This document shows positions 6,837-12,776 of a stretch of DNA of 12,776 bases, one piece after another. Each line of letters starts with the position of its first letter. Position 1 is the first letter of the stretch. The DNA comes from Candidatus Martarchaeota archaeon (lineage in GTDB: Archaea; Micrarchaeota; Micrarchaeia; Micrarchaeales; Micrarchaeaceae). The position numbers and the translations under genes were made by a program. The stretch spans positions 1 through 12,776 of the forward strand of contig JAMCYB010000013.1 of the NCBI GenBank assembly GCA_023474385.1, given 5' to 3'. The notes under the pieces are model-generated. The model had not been told where the DNA came from and ran no database searches. It saw only the letters and a list, made by a program, of their open reading frames with translations.

Positions 6837-9800
6837 ATGCTTCTAGCCTTCGAAACGGGGTTCATAGCCTTCTTTACGATGTTCATACCTGGGGTGCTTC
6901 TAGCATACGCATTGCTCAGGAAGACCGGGCTCCACACATTTGAGAAGCTCGTCATAGGGTTCATATTCGGCCTCATAGCGCCAGCAACGCTTACATGGAT
7001 AGATGCATATTTAATGCCGTACATCCACATATTCGCATTCTCATTGCCCCTATTCGAAGCCAACGCGCTAATAATAACAATAGTCGCTGCACTGATCTGC
7101 TGGAAGGAAGGCGTATTCAACGACCTCTCGCAGTATGTCAATGCAAAAGCAAAGCGCGCTGTAGAGGAGCGGCAGATAAAATCGGCAGAGCACGCCGAAT
7201 CGATGGAGCTCTCTGAGCTAAGGTCAAACCTGAGGGGCTTCGAGAAGGCGCAGTCAATAATCAAGCAGCATGAAGATGAGGAGAGAGCGCTGAGACAGAA
7301 GCAGGAAGCAGAGCTGTCGCACACTTCCGGCCTTGGAGAAGAAGAAAGAGCAAGAATATCAGAGCTGCACAACAAGGCGCTAACGGACCTCATAGGCAAG
7401 CACGTCTCGGAGGAGAAGGGCATGCTCGCCGCGCTCAAGAGGGAGCAGGAGGAAATAGAGCTCAAGAGCAAGTCCGCCGAGGCATCGCCTCGCCATTCTA
7501 CACCAACATGGGTGTGGTGGGTGCTGCTGCTGTTCATGGTAATTACATTCGCTACGCGCATGCTCAGCGTTCCAATAACCCCCGCATTCTTCGAATTTGA
7601 TCCGTATTTCGATATGCTCGCGACAGAGCATCTTCTGACTTTCGGATACCAGCCGCTGCTGTCGCATTCGGCGTGGCCAATATTGGCAAACGGCTCGGTC
7701 CTGAGGATGCAGCCCCTTATCCCATACCTGGAGGCTTATTGGTACTCTCTCGCCAACTATCTCGGCCCCCACTTCACCACGTTCAACACTACGCTTATGA
7801 GCTATGTTGGCGGTGTGTATCCGCCAATCACAGCCGCGCTTCTCGTGTTCGTAATATTCATGCTGCTTTACAATGAGTACGATCCTTATGTAGGCCTCAT
7901 AGGCGCTTCTTTCGCCATGGCAATGCCGATACTGTTCACTACATTCGTATCCGGGGAGCAGCTCCTGGAGCCATGGGGCATATTCACGTTATTCTTCTTC
8001 TTTGCAGCGTACATGCTCGCAGTAAAGAACATGAAAAGCACGAGGCTTGCCATATTTGCAGGGATAGCGTTCGCATCTACCTTCTTGGGCGCCCACTACT
8101 ATACGGTAGATGCGGGGGTATTGACTCTGTACATCATACTGCAGGGAGTGATAAGCTACCTGAGAGGAGATCTAGGCAAGGATTTCTACAAGATGAATGC
8201 CATCGTGATAATAGTCATCGCAATATTCCTTGCATTCTATTCGCCGTACCACGCGACGCTGAGCGGGCGCATACCAACAGTGCTTGGAATACCGATAACA
8301 GTGAGCGGCCCGCTCGCAGCATTGATACTCGTAGCTGTCATAGACTACCTGCCAAGGATTCTCAAGCAGTACCATGTGCTGTTCAATAGGATAGACTTGA
8401 AGATGAAAGTGCTGTGGCTCGTGGCAATAGCGATAATGGTGCTCGCGCTGCTCGCCGCTACGCCTCTGGGCACCCCAGTAAAAGGCTACCTTAGCCTGAG
8501 CACGAAGTTCACCACACCATCGACTCCGCTTTTCATGACAGTGCAGGAGTTCGAGCCGACAGGGCTGGCGTACAACTTCGGCGCGGCTGGGCTCGGCATA
8601 ATCGCATCTAGCATGTTCGGCGTGCCGCTTTTCGTATGGTTCCTATCGGCATTGGCGATAATACTCATATGCATCAGCATATACTACCGCAGAAGCAATA
8701 CCGGCATATTCTACCTTATGATTGCACTACCGCTAATGGTCGCTGCTTTCTCCGAGGTCAAGTACATACCGCACTTCGGCGTTGCATACATAATGCTCCT
8801 CGGCATAGTGATAGGAGAGGTAGCGGTGCTGGCAGGGAACAACTTCAAGCTCAAGCATGAGACAGACGAAAGCATATCGGCCCTGATAAAGCGGGCCTAT
8901 ACGGAGCACAAGGACCTCATGTATTTCGTGTTCAGCATAGCGCTGTTCTTCTTCTCGCCGATAATTGCTATAATATACCTTCTATTCATACTTTTCACGC
9001 ACAGGACCGAGAACAGGAACTATATGTGGGCGCTTCTCGGCTTCTTCCTGATCGTAGAAATTGCAGGGGCAGTGTTCGGGCACCCGATATACGGCGAGAG
9101 CTATTCGCTTATAGAAGCCGTGGGGTCAACGACCCTTTACTACGGCTCCCCATCTACTGCATGCTCATCCCTGAGCAGCGGCGGCAATTCTGTAGGGCTT
9201 GACCTATACTGCAACGTCGTTCCGACATACTGGCTGTCGGCACTGTCATGGATGAAGAGCAACATAGGCCCGAACGGCCCTAGGGTCATGTCCTGGTGGG
9301 ACTATGGCGACTGGATAAACTGGTTCGGCCAGACGCCTACCGTAACGAGGGGCGACAACGCAGAGCCCACAGAGGACTTCGCAGTCGCAGCCAACTACGT
9401 GCTCGGCCCGAAGGACAATTACACCCCTGCTGTCATGGACAACTTCATGAACACCAATCAGACCAAGTACATAGTGTTTGACCAGGGCCTAATACAGAAA
9501 TGGGGTGCCTTGGATTTCCTTGCATGCATACACATAAACGAGACATCAAGGGCATTTGCGATAGCCGAGGGCAAGCTGCAGAATCCTCCAGTTCCATACG
9601 CTCTGGGCAACTCGCCATGCGAGCTGGCCCACGATCCGCAATACGTGCTTGTGCCATTGCCTACGCTAATACCAACCATAGAGAAGCCTACGATAAATGA
9701 ATACTGCTCAATATCAAATTCGAGCACCCAGTATGCGTACTCCTATCTTGTGAACAACAATTCACTCACAAACCAGTCCGTCTGCATCGACCTGAATCCG

Positions 9801-10190
9801 ACTAACAGCGGCGCATTCAAGGTCTATTACCAGAACGGCACCCAGATGAATGCGTACGTACAGGCAATCACCCAATCGCCCCTCGGGGAGACCGCGCTGG
9901 CAAACGGAGGCCCACTATACCTGGAGTACCTGATGGTGTACACGCCGAACGGCCCCAACGACACCATAACAAATGCTCCATCGGAGTTTTACTTGTCAAA
10001 CTTCTACAAAGGGTTCTTCTTCGGGAAGCTGCCAGGGTTTACGCAGGTATATCCGGCAAACGCAACTGGCATAAACTTCATCAACAACACATATCCGATA
10101 CGCATACTAGCGCTTGACAATTTCACCGGCCAGCTTCCACCGAAGGCATCAAAGCCCAGCTATGTTGTGAACAACTATACGTTCCCATGA
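6837..10190 (+). CDS. aglB: Oligosaccharyltransferase AglB/Stt3 with extra N-terminal membrane and coiled-coil module
   Basis: AglB transfers a lipid-linked glycan to the Asn of N-x-S/T sequons on the outer face of the archaeal membrane. Numbering from ATG 6837 (1117 residues): membrane segments at about 2-28, 37-55 and 60-90; a charged, Glu/Lys/Ala-rich coiled coil at about 100-215; then a typical Stt3 core. The core has EFDPYFD (253-259, catalytic Asp 255 of the first D-x-D-type loop), many helices, TVQE (568-571, the S/T-I/V-x-E motif that contacts the sequon), and an outer C-terminal domain with WWDYG (820-824) and GDNAEP (839-844). That outer domain itself carries about a dozen sequons and has no closing membrane helix. 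The start is uncertain: GTGAT at 6825-6829 supports ATG 6837; ATG 6828 and ATG 6792 are in frame. The front module is not part of the usual Stt3 fold, in which the catalytic loop follows the first helix. Confidence 0.92.
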   Translation: MLLAFETGFIAFFTMFIPGVLLAYALLRKTGLHTFEKLVIGFIFGLIAPATLTWIDAYLMPYIHIFAFSLPLFEANALIITIVAALICWKEGVFNDLSQYVNAKAKRAVEERQIKSAEHAESMELSELRSNLRGFEKAQSIIKQHEDEERALRQKQEAELSHTSGLGEEERARISELHNKALTDLIGKHVSEEKGMLAALKREQEEIELKSKSAEASPRHSTPTWVWWVLLLFMVITFATRMLSVPITPAFFEFDPYFDMLATEHLLTFGYQPLLSHSAWPILANGSVLRMQPLIPYLEAYWYSLANYLGPHFTTFNTTLMSYVGGVYPPITAALLVFVIFMLLYNEYDPYVGLIGASFAMAMPILFTTFVSGEQLLEPWGIFTLFFFFAAYMLAVKNMKSTRLAIFAGIAFASTFLGAHYYTVDAGVLTLYIILQGVISYLRGDLGKDFYKMNAIVIIVIAIFLAFYSPYHATLSGRIPTVLGIPITVSGPLAALILVAVIDYLPRILKQYHVLFNRIDLKMKVLWLVAIAIMVLALLAATPLGTPVKGYLSLSTKFTTPSTPLFMTVQEFEPTGLAYNFGAAGLGIIASSMFGVPLFVWFLSALAIILICISIYYRRSNTGIFYLMIALPLMVAAFSEVKYIPHFGVAYIMLLGIVIGEVAVLAGNNFKLKHETDESISALIKRAYTEHKDLMYFVFSIALFFFSPIIAIIYLLFILFTHRTENRNYMWALLGFFLIVEIAGAVFGHPIYGESYSLIEAVGSTTLYYGSPSTACSSLSSGGNSVGLDLYCNVVPTYWLSALSWMKSNIGPNGPRVMSWWDYGDWINWFGQTPTVTRGDNAEPTEDFAVAANYVLGPKDNYTPAVMDNFMNTNQTKYIVFDQGLIQKWGALDFLACIHINETSRAFAIAEGKLQNPPVPYALGNSPCELAHDPQYVLVPLPTLIPTIEKPTINEYCSISNSSTQYAYSYLVNNNSLTNQSVCIDLNPTNSGAFKVYYQNGTQMNAYVQAITQSPLGETALANGGPLYLEYLMVYTPNGPNDTITNAPSEFYLSNFYKGFFFGKLPGFTQVYPANATGINFINNTYPIRILALDNFTGQLPPKASKPSYVVNNYTFP

Positions 10191-10207
10191 GCGTTAAAAA
10201 GAAAGAA

Positions 10208-10215
10208 TTAAATTA
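10208..10215 (+). promoter_or_regulatory. TATA-like element for tRNA-Ile
   Basis: TTAAATTA lies about 41 bases before the first base of the tRNA. A start site near 10237 would leave a 5' leader of about 15 bases to be removed by RNase P. It is the only TATA-like stretch between aglB and the tRNA. Confidence 0.4.
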
Positions 10216-10252
10216 ATGTTTGGTGTCAATCTTACTGCTCAATTCTGATAGT

Positions 10253-10327
10253 GGGCTTGTAGCTCAGCCTGGTCAGAGCGGCGGTCTTATAAGCCGTAGG
10301 TCGAGAGTTCAAATCTCTCCAGGCCCA
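10253..10327 (+). tRNA. tRNA-Ile (anticodon UAU)
   Basis: A full cloverleaf folds by eye. The acceptor stem is GGGCTTG (10253-10259) with CAGGCCC (10320-10326), including one G-T pair. The D-arm is GCTC/GAGC (10262-10265 and 10276-10279). The anticodon stem is GCGGT/GCCGT with the seven-base loop CTTATAA (10286-10292). The variable loop is AGGTC, and the T-arm is GAGAG, loop TTCAAAT, CTCTC. The anticodon at 10288-10290 is TAT, reading AUA (Ile). The discriminator base is A (10327); CCA is not encoded and there is no intron. Most archaea read AUA with a CAU-anticodon tRNA modified by TiaS, so a genuine UAU is unusual. It faces the minus-strand gene that ends at 10432. Confidence 0.93.
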
Positions 10328-10431
10328 CTAATATATTGTGGTTATATAAACACCAGCAAGGAAAATAACGGCAGTAGTATTGTGCTCAAACTCGCAGAGG
10401 CCAGCCAATCTGCGTGCATTTGCCCAAACTG

Positions 10432-11157
10432 CTACAGGTTTTCAAGCTTTTGGGCCATCGCCTTTAAGTCGTCGACTTTCTTTGAAATTTCCCCCGCTTT
10501 CTCGTTTAAGAATGCGACGCACTGCCCGGTATTTGGGTATTTCTGGTCACTCGGGTATTTTTTGGCTTCTGGAGAAACTGCAACCAGGGGCTTTTTTACA
10601 TCAAACGGAAAGGTGTCTGCCGTTTTGCCTGATGGGCCTATAAGGGCTTTGAGAACACCCGAACCAAGCCGGTTTCCGAAAGATATGCCCAGCTCTCCAA
10701 ATATTAGGCTCTCAGCGCCAAAGATTGATTTTTCCTGCCGTACCCTCATTAAGAGTTCAATGCTATGTATCTTGGTTCTGTGCTGGGATTCCTCGGCGAG
10801 CGCCTTTCCTTTGTCCAGCCCCGCAGCATCCGCACGCCCCAGGGCATCCTTGGCGTAGCCTATGACTTTCTTTGCATAGTCATAGTCGTAGACCATCTCA
10901 AAAATTGGCCATGCAGGCGTTTTGACGAACATTACTTTCCTTTCTTTTTGCATCACGAACAGCCGCAGGTCTGTAACTATAAATTGGTCCTCAATCCTTG
11001 TTCGCGAGTTCCCCCCTAAAGACGTACTGGCAGAGGCAAAAGCAACGTAGGAAACCTTGTCCGAAATGAACATTACTTTCTCCCCAGGCTCCAAGAAATC
11101 CTCGTAAGTCTTGCCGCCTTTATAGTCGCTCAGCCCGTATTCTTTCATAACTCCCAT
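10432..11157 (-). CDS. Unrecognised protein, possible PH-like N-terminal domain and C-terminal coiled coil
   Basis: This 241-residue soluble protein is not one I recognise. Residues 20-90 (LEPGEKVMFISDK, then RTRIEDQFIVTDLRLFVMQKERK) resemble the beta-rich pattern of prokaryotic PH/GRAM-like domains, where a phrase of the kind 'pGE-k-v ... v-T-d-R-l' recurs; this is inference. Residues 95-150 look helical and charged, 150-200 contain a Gly-rich segment (FGNRLGSGVLKALIGPSGK), and 215-241 (FLNEKAGEISKKVDDLKAMA) reads as a short coiled coil. There is no signal peptide or membrane helix. It has its own TATA box just upstream. Isoleucine codons are mixed (about 6 ATA, 5 ATT, 1 ATC), unlike the nearly pure ATA of the ribosomal genes, which hints at a different history. 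A + strand frame at 10220-10858 overlaps it but has no coding signs. Confidence 0.7.
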   Translation of the reverse strand: MGVMKEYGLSDYKGGKTYEDFLEPGEKVMFISDKVSYVAFASASTSLGGNSRTRIEDQFIVTDLRLFVMQKERKVMFVKTPAWPIFEMVYDYDYAKKVIGYAKDALGRADAAGLDKGKALAEESQHRTKIHSIELLMRVRQEKSIFGAESLIFGELGISFGNRLGSGVLKALIGPSGKTADTFPFDVKKPLVAVSPEAKKYPSDQKYPNTGQCVAFLNEKAGEISKKVDDLKAMAQKLENL

Positions 11158-11160
11158 TCA

Positions 11161-11172
11161 ACCAATTTTGGT
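11161..11172 (-). promoter_or_regulatory. Palindrome at the predicted start site of the minus-strand gene
   Basis: ACCAA-TT-TTGGT is a perfect 5+2+5 inverted repeat. It lies between the minus-strand TATA box and the ATG at 11157, covering the expected transcript start near 11165. A protein bound there would block initiation, so it is a candidate operator. A repeat this short can also arise by chance. Confidence 0.3.
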
Positions 11173-11185
11173 ATATGGAGCTAAT

Positions 11186-11194
11186 ATTTAAATA
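11186..11194 (-). promoter_or_regulatory. TATA box of the minus-strand gene
   Basis: Read on the minus strand this is TATTTAAAT, a good archaeal TATA box. Its centre is about 33 bases from the ATG at 11157, so the transcript would start near 11165 with a leader of about eight bases. Confidence 0.6.
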
Positions 11195-11341
11195 ATTATC
11201 GCTCGTTGTAGGAGTAGAAATTTGACAATAGCCATGGGGTGAATGCAGGCATACAAAACAAATATCAAGTTTCTAGTAGGGGAGTTTAATGGGTTGCTAT
11301 GCTCATAATTTGACTGCCATTTGGGATGGGGGTTGGGTTCG

Positions 11342-11641
11342 ATGAATAGAGCAGAAAAAGTCATTCTTGTAAAGTTCATTGCAGGAGCGGCGATTATCGG
11401 GGTTCTTTCGATTTTTGTGCATAGCTTAATATGGCTTATGCCTATTTACCTGGTTGGATGGTTTTCTTGGTTAATGCTGAAGGCAGTAGCGGCATTTGTC
11501 AGCTTCTTTTTTGAGAAAATTGGACTCGGAGATAGTACTATCCTCAGGACAATCGCAGTAGTGATTATTTGGGGAATCATTGAATTAATAGTGGTGATCG
11601 CCTTGGCCTTGACCCTGCCAGCGTTGCTCATGCCACATTAG
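11342..11641 (+). CDS. Small membrane protein, unknown function
   Basis: The 99-residue protein begins MNRAEK and then has hydrophobic segments at about residues 7-25, 27-52 and 72-97, with a polar turn (FFEKIGLGDSTILR) between the second and third. A TTG at 11321 is in frame and would add seven residues, but ATG 11342 is a better start. No family is recognised. Its isoleucine codons are 9 ATT, 5 ATC and 2 ATA, the opposite of the uS3 gene (23 of 24 ATA), so it may have been acquired or be under little selection. The upstream sequence has only weak TATA-like stretches (TTTAAT near 11285, ATAATTT near 11305). Confidence 0.6.
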   Translation: MNRAEKVILVKFIAGAAIIGVLSIFVHSLIWLMPIYLVGWFSWLMLKAVAAFVSFFFEKIGLGDSTILRTIAVVIIWGIIELIVVIALALTLPALLMPH

Positions 11642-11674
11642 GTGCGGCGCGTGTTGCAGCAGACCAGAAAAGAA

Positions 11675-11682
11675 TTTAAATA
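11675..11682 (+). promoter_or_regulatory. TATA box of the 11722 gene
   Basis: TTTAAATA is centred 25 bases before about 11704, which gives a leader of about 18 bases that contains the ribosome binding site GGAAGGTGG (11707-11715). Confidence 0.6.
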
Positions 11683-11721
11683 TGTGCTTCAATATGGCTT
11701 ATATCAGGAAGGTGGAATTAG

Positions 11722-11961
11722 ATGGCATCTTTGGGGGTTTGGGTCGGGATAATATACGAGATTTTCATAGTGGCACTGATGATAGGCGCTGGGATATTCA
11801 TGCTCACCTTTGGCGGAACATGGAGCTGGATGGGTGCCGGTATTCTGGCGCTCGGCATCATAGTCGGCTATTTCACATACCGAAGCTACCACAAAGCCTT
11901 CGCGCAGGGCCGCGAAGTGAAAGCCAAGCTCGGCAATATCAAAAAACCGTGGGAGCAGTGA
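11722..11961 (+). CDS. Small two-helix membrane protein, unknown function
   Basis: The 79-residue protein has two hydrophobic segments (about residues 5-30 and 34-52) separated by a Gly/Trp turn (FGGTWSWMGAG). The basic, polar C-terminal tail (YRSYHKAFAQGREVKAKLGN to the end) is probably cytoplasmic. The start is secure: GGTG at 11711-11714 lies seven bases before ATG 11722, and a TATA box sits further upstream. No family is recognised. Isoleucine codons are mainly ATA (6 of 10), closer to the rest of the window than the preceding gene. A longer overlapping frame from 11682 to 12047 is a shadow in another phase. Confidence 0.65.
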   Translation: MASLGVWVGIIYEIFIVALMIGAGIFMLTFGGTWSWMGAGILALGIIVGYFTYRSYHKAFAQGREVKAKLGNIKKPWEQ

Positions 11962-12126
11962 TCGGCACTCCGATACGCTTCGGCTTTGGTGCTTTGAACT
12001 TGGGCACCATCTTAGGTCAATTGTTGAAACGAACCTTGAAACTGTGAGGCACCCCGCAGAATTTATTCATAGTAAGGTGTTAGTAATATATTGTGGGGTG
12101 TTCAGTAGCATCACCTGGTAGATGAC
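11962..12126. other. Intergenic stretch with several predicted hairpins
   Basis: This gap holds a series of small inverted repeats: ATCGG-CACT-CCGAT (11961-11974), GC-TTCG-GC (11977-11984), TGGTGC/GCACCA with an 11-base loop (11987-11992 and 12004-12009), and GCACCCCGCA/TGTGGGGTGT (12049-12058 and 12092-12101, ten pairs with two G-T). The last pair encloses the TATA box of the next gene. It may be a 3' UTR, a small RNA or a regulatory region. I match it to no known RNA family. Confidence 0.3.
12084..12091 (+). promoter_or_regulatory. TATA-like box of the NAD kinase-like gene
   Basis: TAATATAT is centred about 39 bases before ATG 12127; a start near 12113 leaves a leader of about 14 bases. 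It lies in the loop of the 12049/12101 inverted repeat. Confidence 0.45.
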
Positions 12127-12776
12127 ATGAGGATAAAATTCGTTTGCGACAGGTACTGCGGCGTCGACCAGAGCAGAGTACACAGGTTGGCGAGCGATGC
12201 CGGCATAAAGCCTTCGGATTCCGACTATGATGCAGTGGTGATAGTCGGAGGCGACGGCAGCTTCCTCAACCACGCTTTGGATTACGGGGAGCCTGTGCTG
12301 CCCATAGAGGGGGTGCACAAAGGGCTCCTCAAGAGCGTCGGCATTCTCACAGAACACAAGTTCTCGGATCTTCCTATGCTGCTGCGCAAACTATCAAAAG
12401 GGCAATTCAAGGTCGTGTCAGAGCCGGTGCTGGAGCTCAGGCATTCCGGCAATGTATACAGATCTATCGGAGACTTCTACGTTGAAAGAATAGGCACCAA
12501 AGAAGCAGTCAGGTATGAGGCAGTCATAACCGACGGCACAAACAAGACCGTCAGTTATGCGATATCAAACGGCTTCATAATCACCACGCCCTTGGGCTCT
12601 ACAGGCTATTTCTCATACCCAGACATGCTTGAGCACCGCCGTCCAAAGCGCATAGAAGGCCTCGGTTTCGCTCACATACTGCCTTCTACTGTAAAGGATA
12701 CGGTAAATGGCAGGGTTGTTACATACGGGGTACGCAGGACCTTTTCAATGAATGCAAAGATCGATGTACTCCTGGA
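12127..12776 (+). CDS. nadK: NAD kinase-like protein, divergent (3' partial)
   Basis: NAD kinase uses ATP to make NADP from NAD in the cytoplasm. The frame runs 216 codons from ATG 12127 to the right edge with no stop. VVIVGGDGSFL (37-47) matches the GGDGT nucleotide motif, with Ser for Thr; TTPLGSTGYFSYPD (153-166) matches the Gly-rich TPTGSTAYSLSAGG motif; EPVLPIEGV (55-63) corresponds to the strand and loop after the first motif. The N-terminus before GGDG is short (40 residues), and the NE/D motif, usually LNE, appears as YVE (118-120), so the conserved Asn is absent. The fold family is likely; whether it phosphorylates NAD is less sure. A diacylglycerol or sphingosine kinase-type relative shares GGDG but not the TP-x-GST block. 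Confidence 0.7.
   Translation, partial: MRIKFVCDRYCGVDQSRVHRLASDAGIKPSDSDYDAVVIVGGDGSFLNHALDYGEPVLPIEGVHKGLLKSVGILTEHKFSDLPMLLRKLSKGQFKVVSEPVLELRHSGNVYRSIGDFYVERIGTKEAVRYEAVITDGTNKTVSYAISNGFIITTPLGSTGYFSYPDMLEHRRPKRIEGLGFAHILPSTVKDTVNGRVVTYGVRRTFSMNAKIDVLL

Noticed and set aside
6716..6943. A 75-codon frame starting right after the uS3 stop
   Set aside because: It overlaps the start of aglB in another phase and its translation resembles no protein; uL29, which would be expected here, does not match it.
10220..10858. A 212-codon + strand frame running through the tRNA and onward
   Set aside because: It covers the tRNA-Ile gene and lies antisense to the minus-strand gene at 10432-11157, which has a TATA box and a more protein-like composition. 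Its translation is Ser/Cys/Phe-rich with no domain pattern.
11682..12047. A 121-codon frame overlapping the small membrane gene at 11722
   Set aside because: Its composition is Arg/His/Asp-rich and unlike a folded protein, while the 11722 frame has a TATA box, a ribosome binding site and clear membrane helices.
12116..12126. TAGATGA as a possible box C of a C/D guide RNA
   Set aside because: No matching box D (CTGA) or C'/D' pair at suitable spacing could be found, and it lies directly before the NAD kinase-like start.
1..12776. CRISPR array, insertion sequence, integrase or defence system
   Set aside because: No regularly spaced repeats, terminal inverted repeats flanking a transposase, or nuclease or helicase motifs were seen on either strand.

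Overview
The window is archaeal. It carries an archaeal-type ribosomal protein run (uL3-uL4-uL23-uL2-uS19-uL22-uS3), eL15, the KEOPS subunit Pcc1, a WWDYG-type oligosaccharyltransferase (AglB/Stt3), TATA-box promoters about 25 bases from the predicted transcript starts, and Shine-Dalgarno sites of the GGTG/GTGAT type. Small intergenic gaps, many small membrane proteins, trimmed ribosomal proteins and a broken ribosomal superoperon suggest a small-genome lineage, perhaps DPANN/Micrarchaeota-like. That placement is inference, not proof. Isoleucine is written almost only as ATA in the housekeeping genes.

Layout. (1) 1-1187: the C-terminal part of a Ser/Thr-rich, sequon-dense surface protein with a membrane anchor, then a small four-helix membrane protein. 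(2) 1211-2014: a promoter, eL15 lacking its usual C-terminal tail, and Pcc1 overlapping or abutting it. (3) 2015-2212: a leader with a strong TATA box and a possible 19-codon leader ORF. (4) 2213-6715: seven ribosomal proteins on the + strand, separated by -1 to about 18 bases, with ribosome binding sites often overlapping the preceding stop. (5) 6837-10190: a 1117-residue AglB/Stt3 oligosaccharyltransferase with an extra N-terminal membrane module and a cytoplasmic coiled coil ahead of the catalytic core; it stands where uL29 normally follows uS3. (6) 10253-10327: tRNA-Ile with a UAU anticodon. (7) 10432-11641: an unrecognised minus-strand protein with its own promoter and a palindrome at the predicted start site, and a small membrane protein; both use isoleucine codons unlike their neighbours. 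(8) 11722-11961: another small membrane protein with a clear promoter and ribosome binding site. (9) 11962-12126: a structured intergenic stretch. (10) 12127 to the right edge: a divergent NAD kinase-like protein, cut by the window.

How the genes fit together. Most of the window serves translation: ribosomal proteins, tRNA t6A modification through KEOPS, and an AUA-decoding tRNA. The other theme is the cell surface: an N-glycosylation enzyme and a surface protein with twelve N-x-S/T sequons, a plausible substrate. The strongest items for a second look are the tRNA-Ile(UAU) combined with AUA-dominated codon usage, and the unusual N-terminal architecture of the oligosaccharyltransferase. I saw no CRISPR array, insertion sequence, rRNA or integrase.
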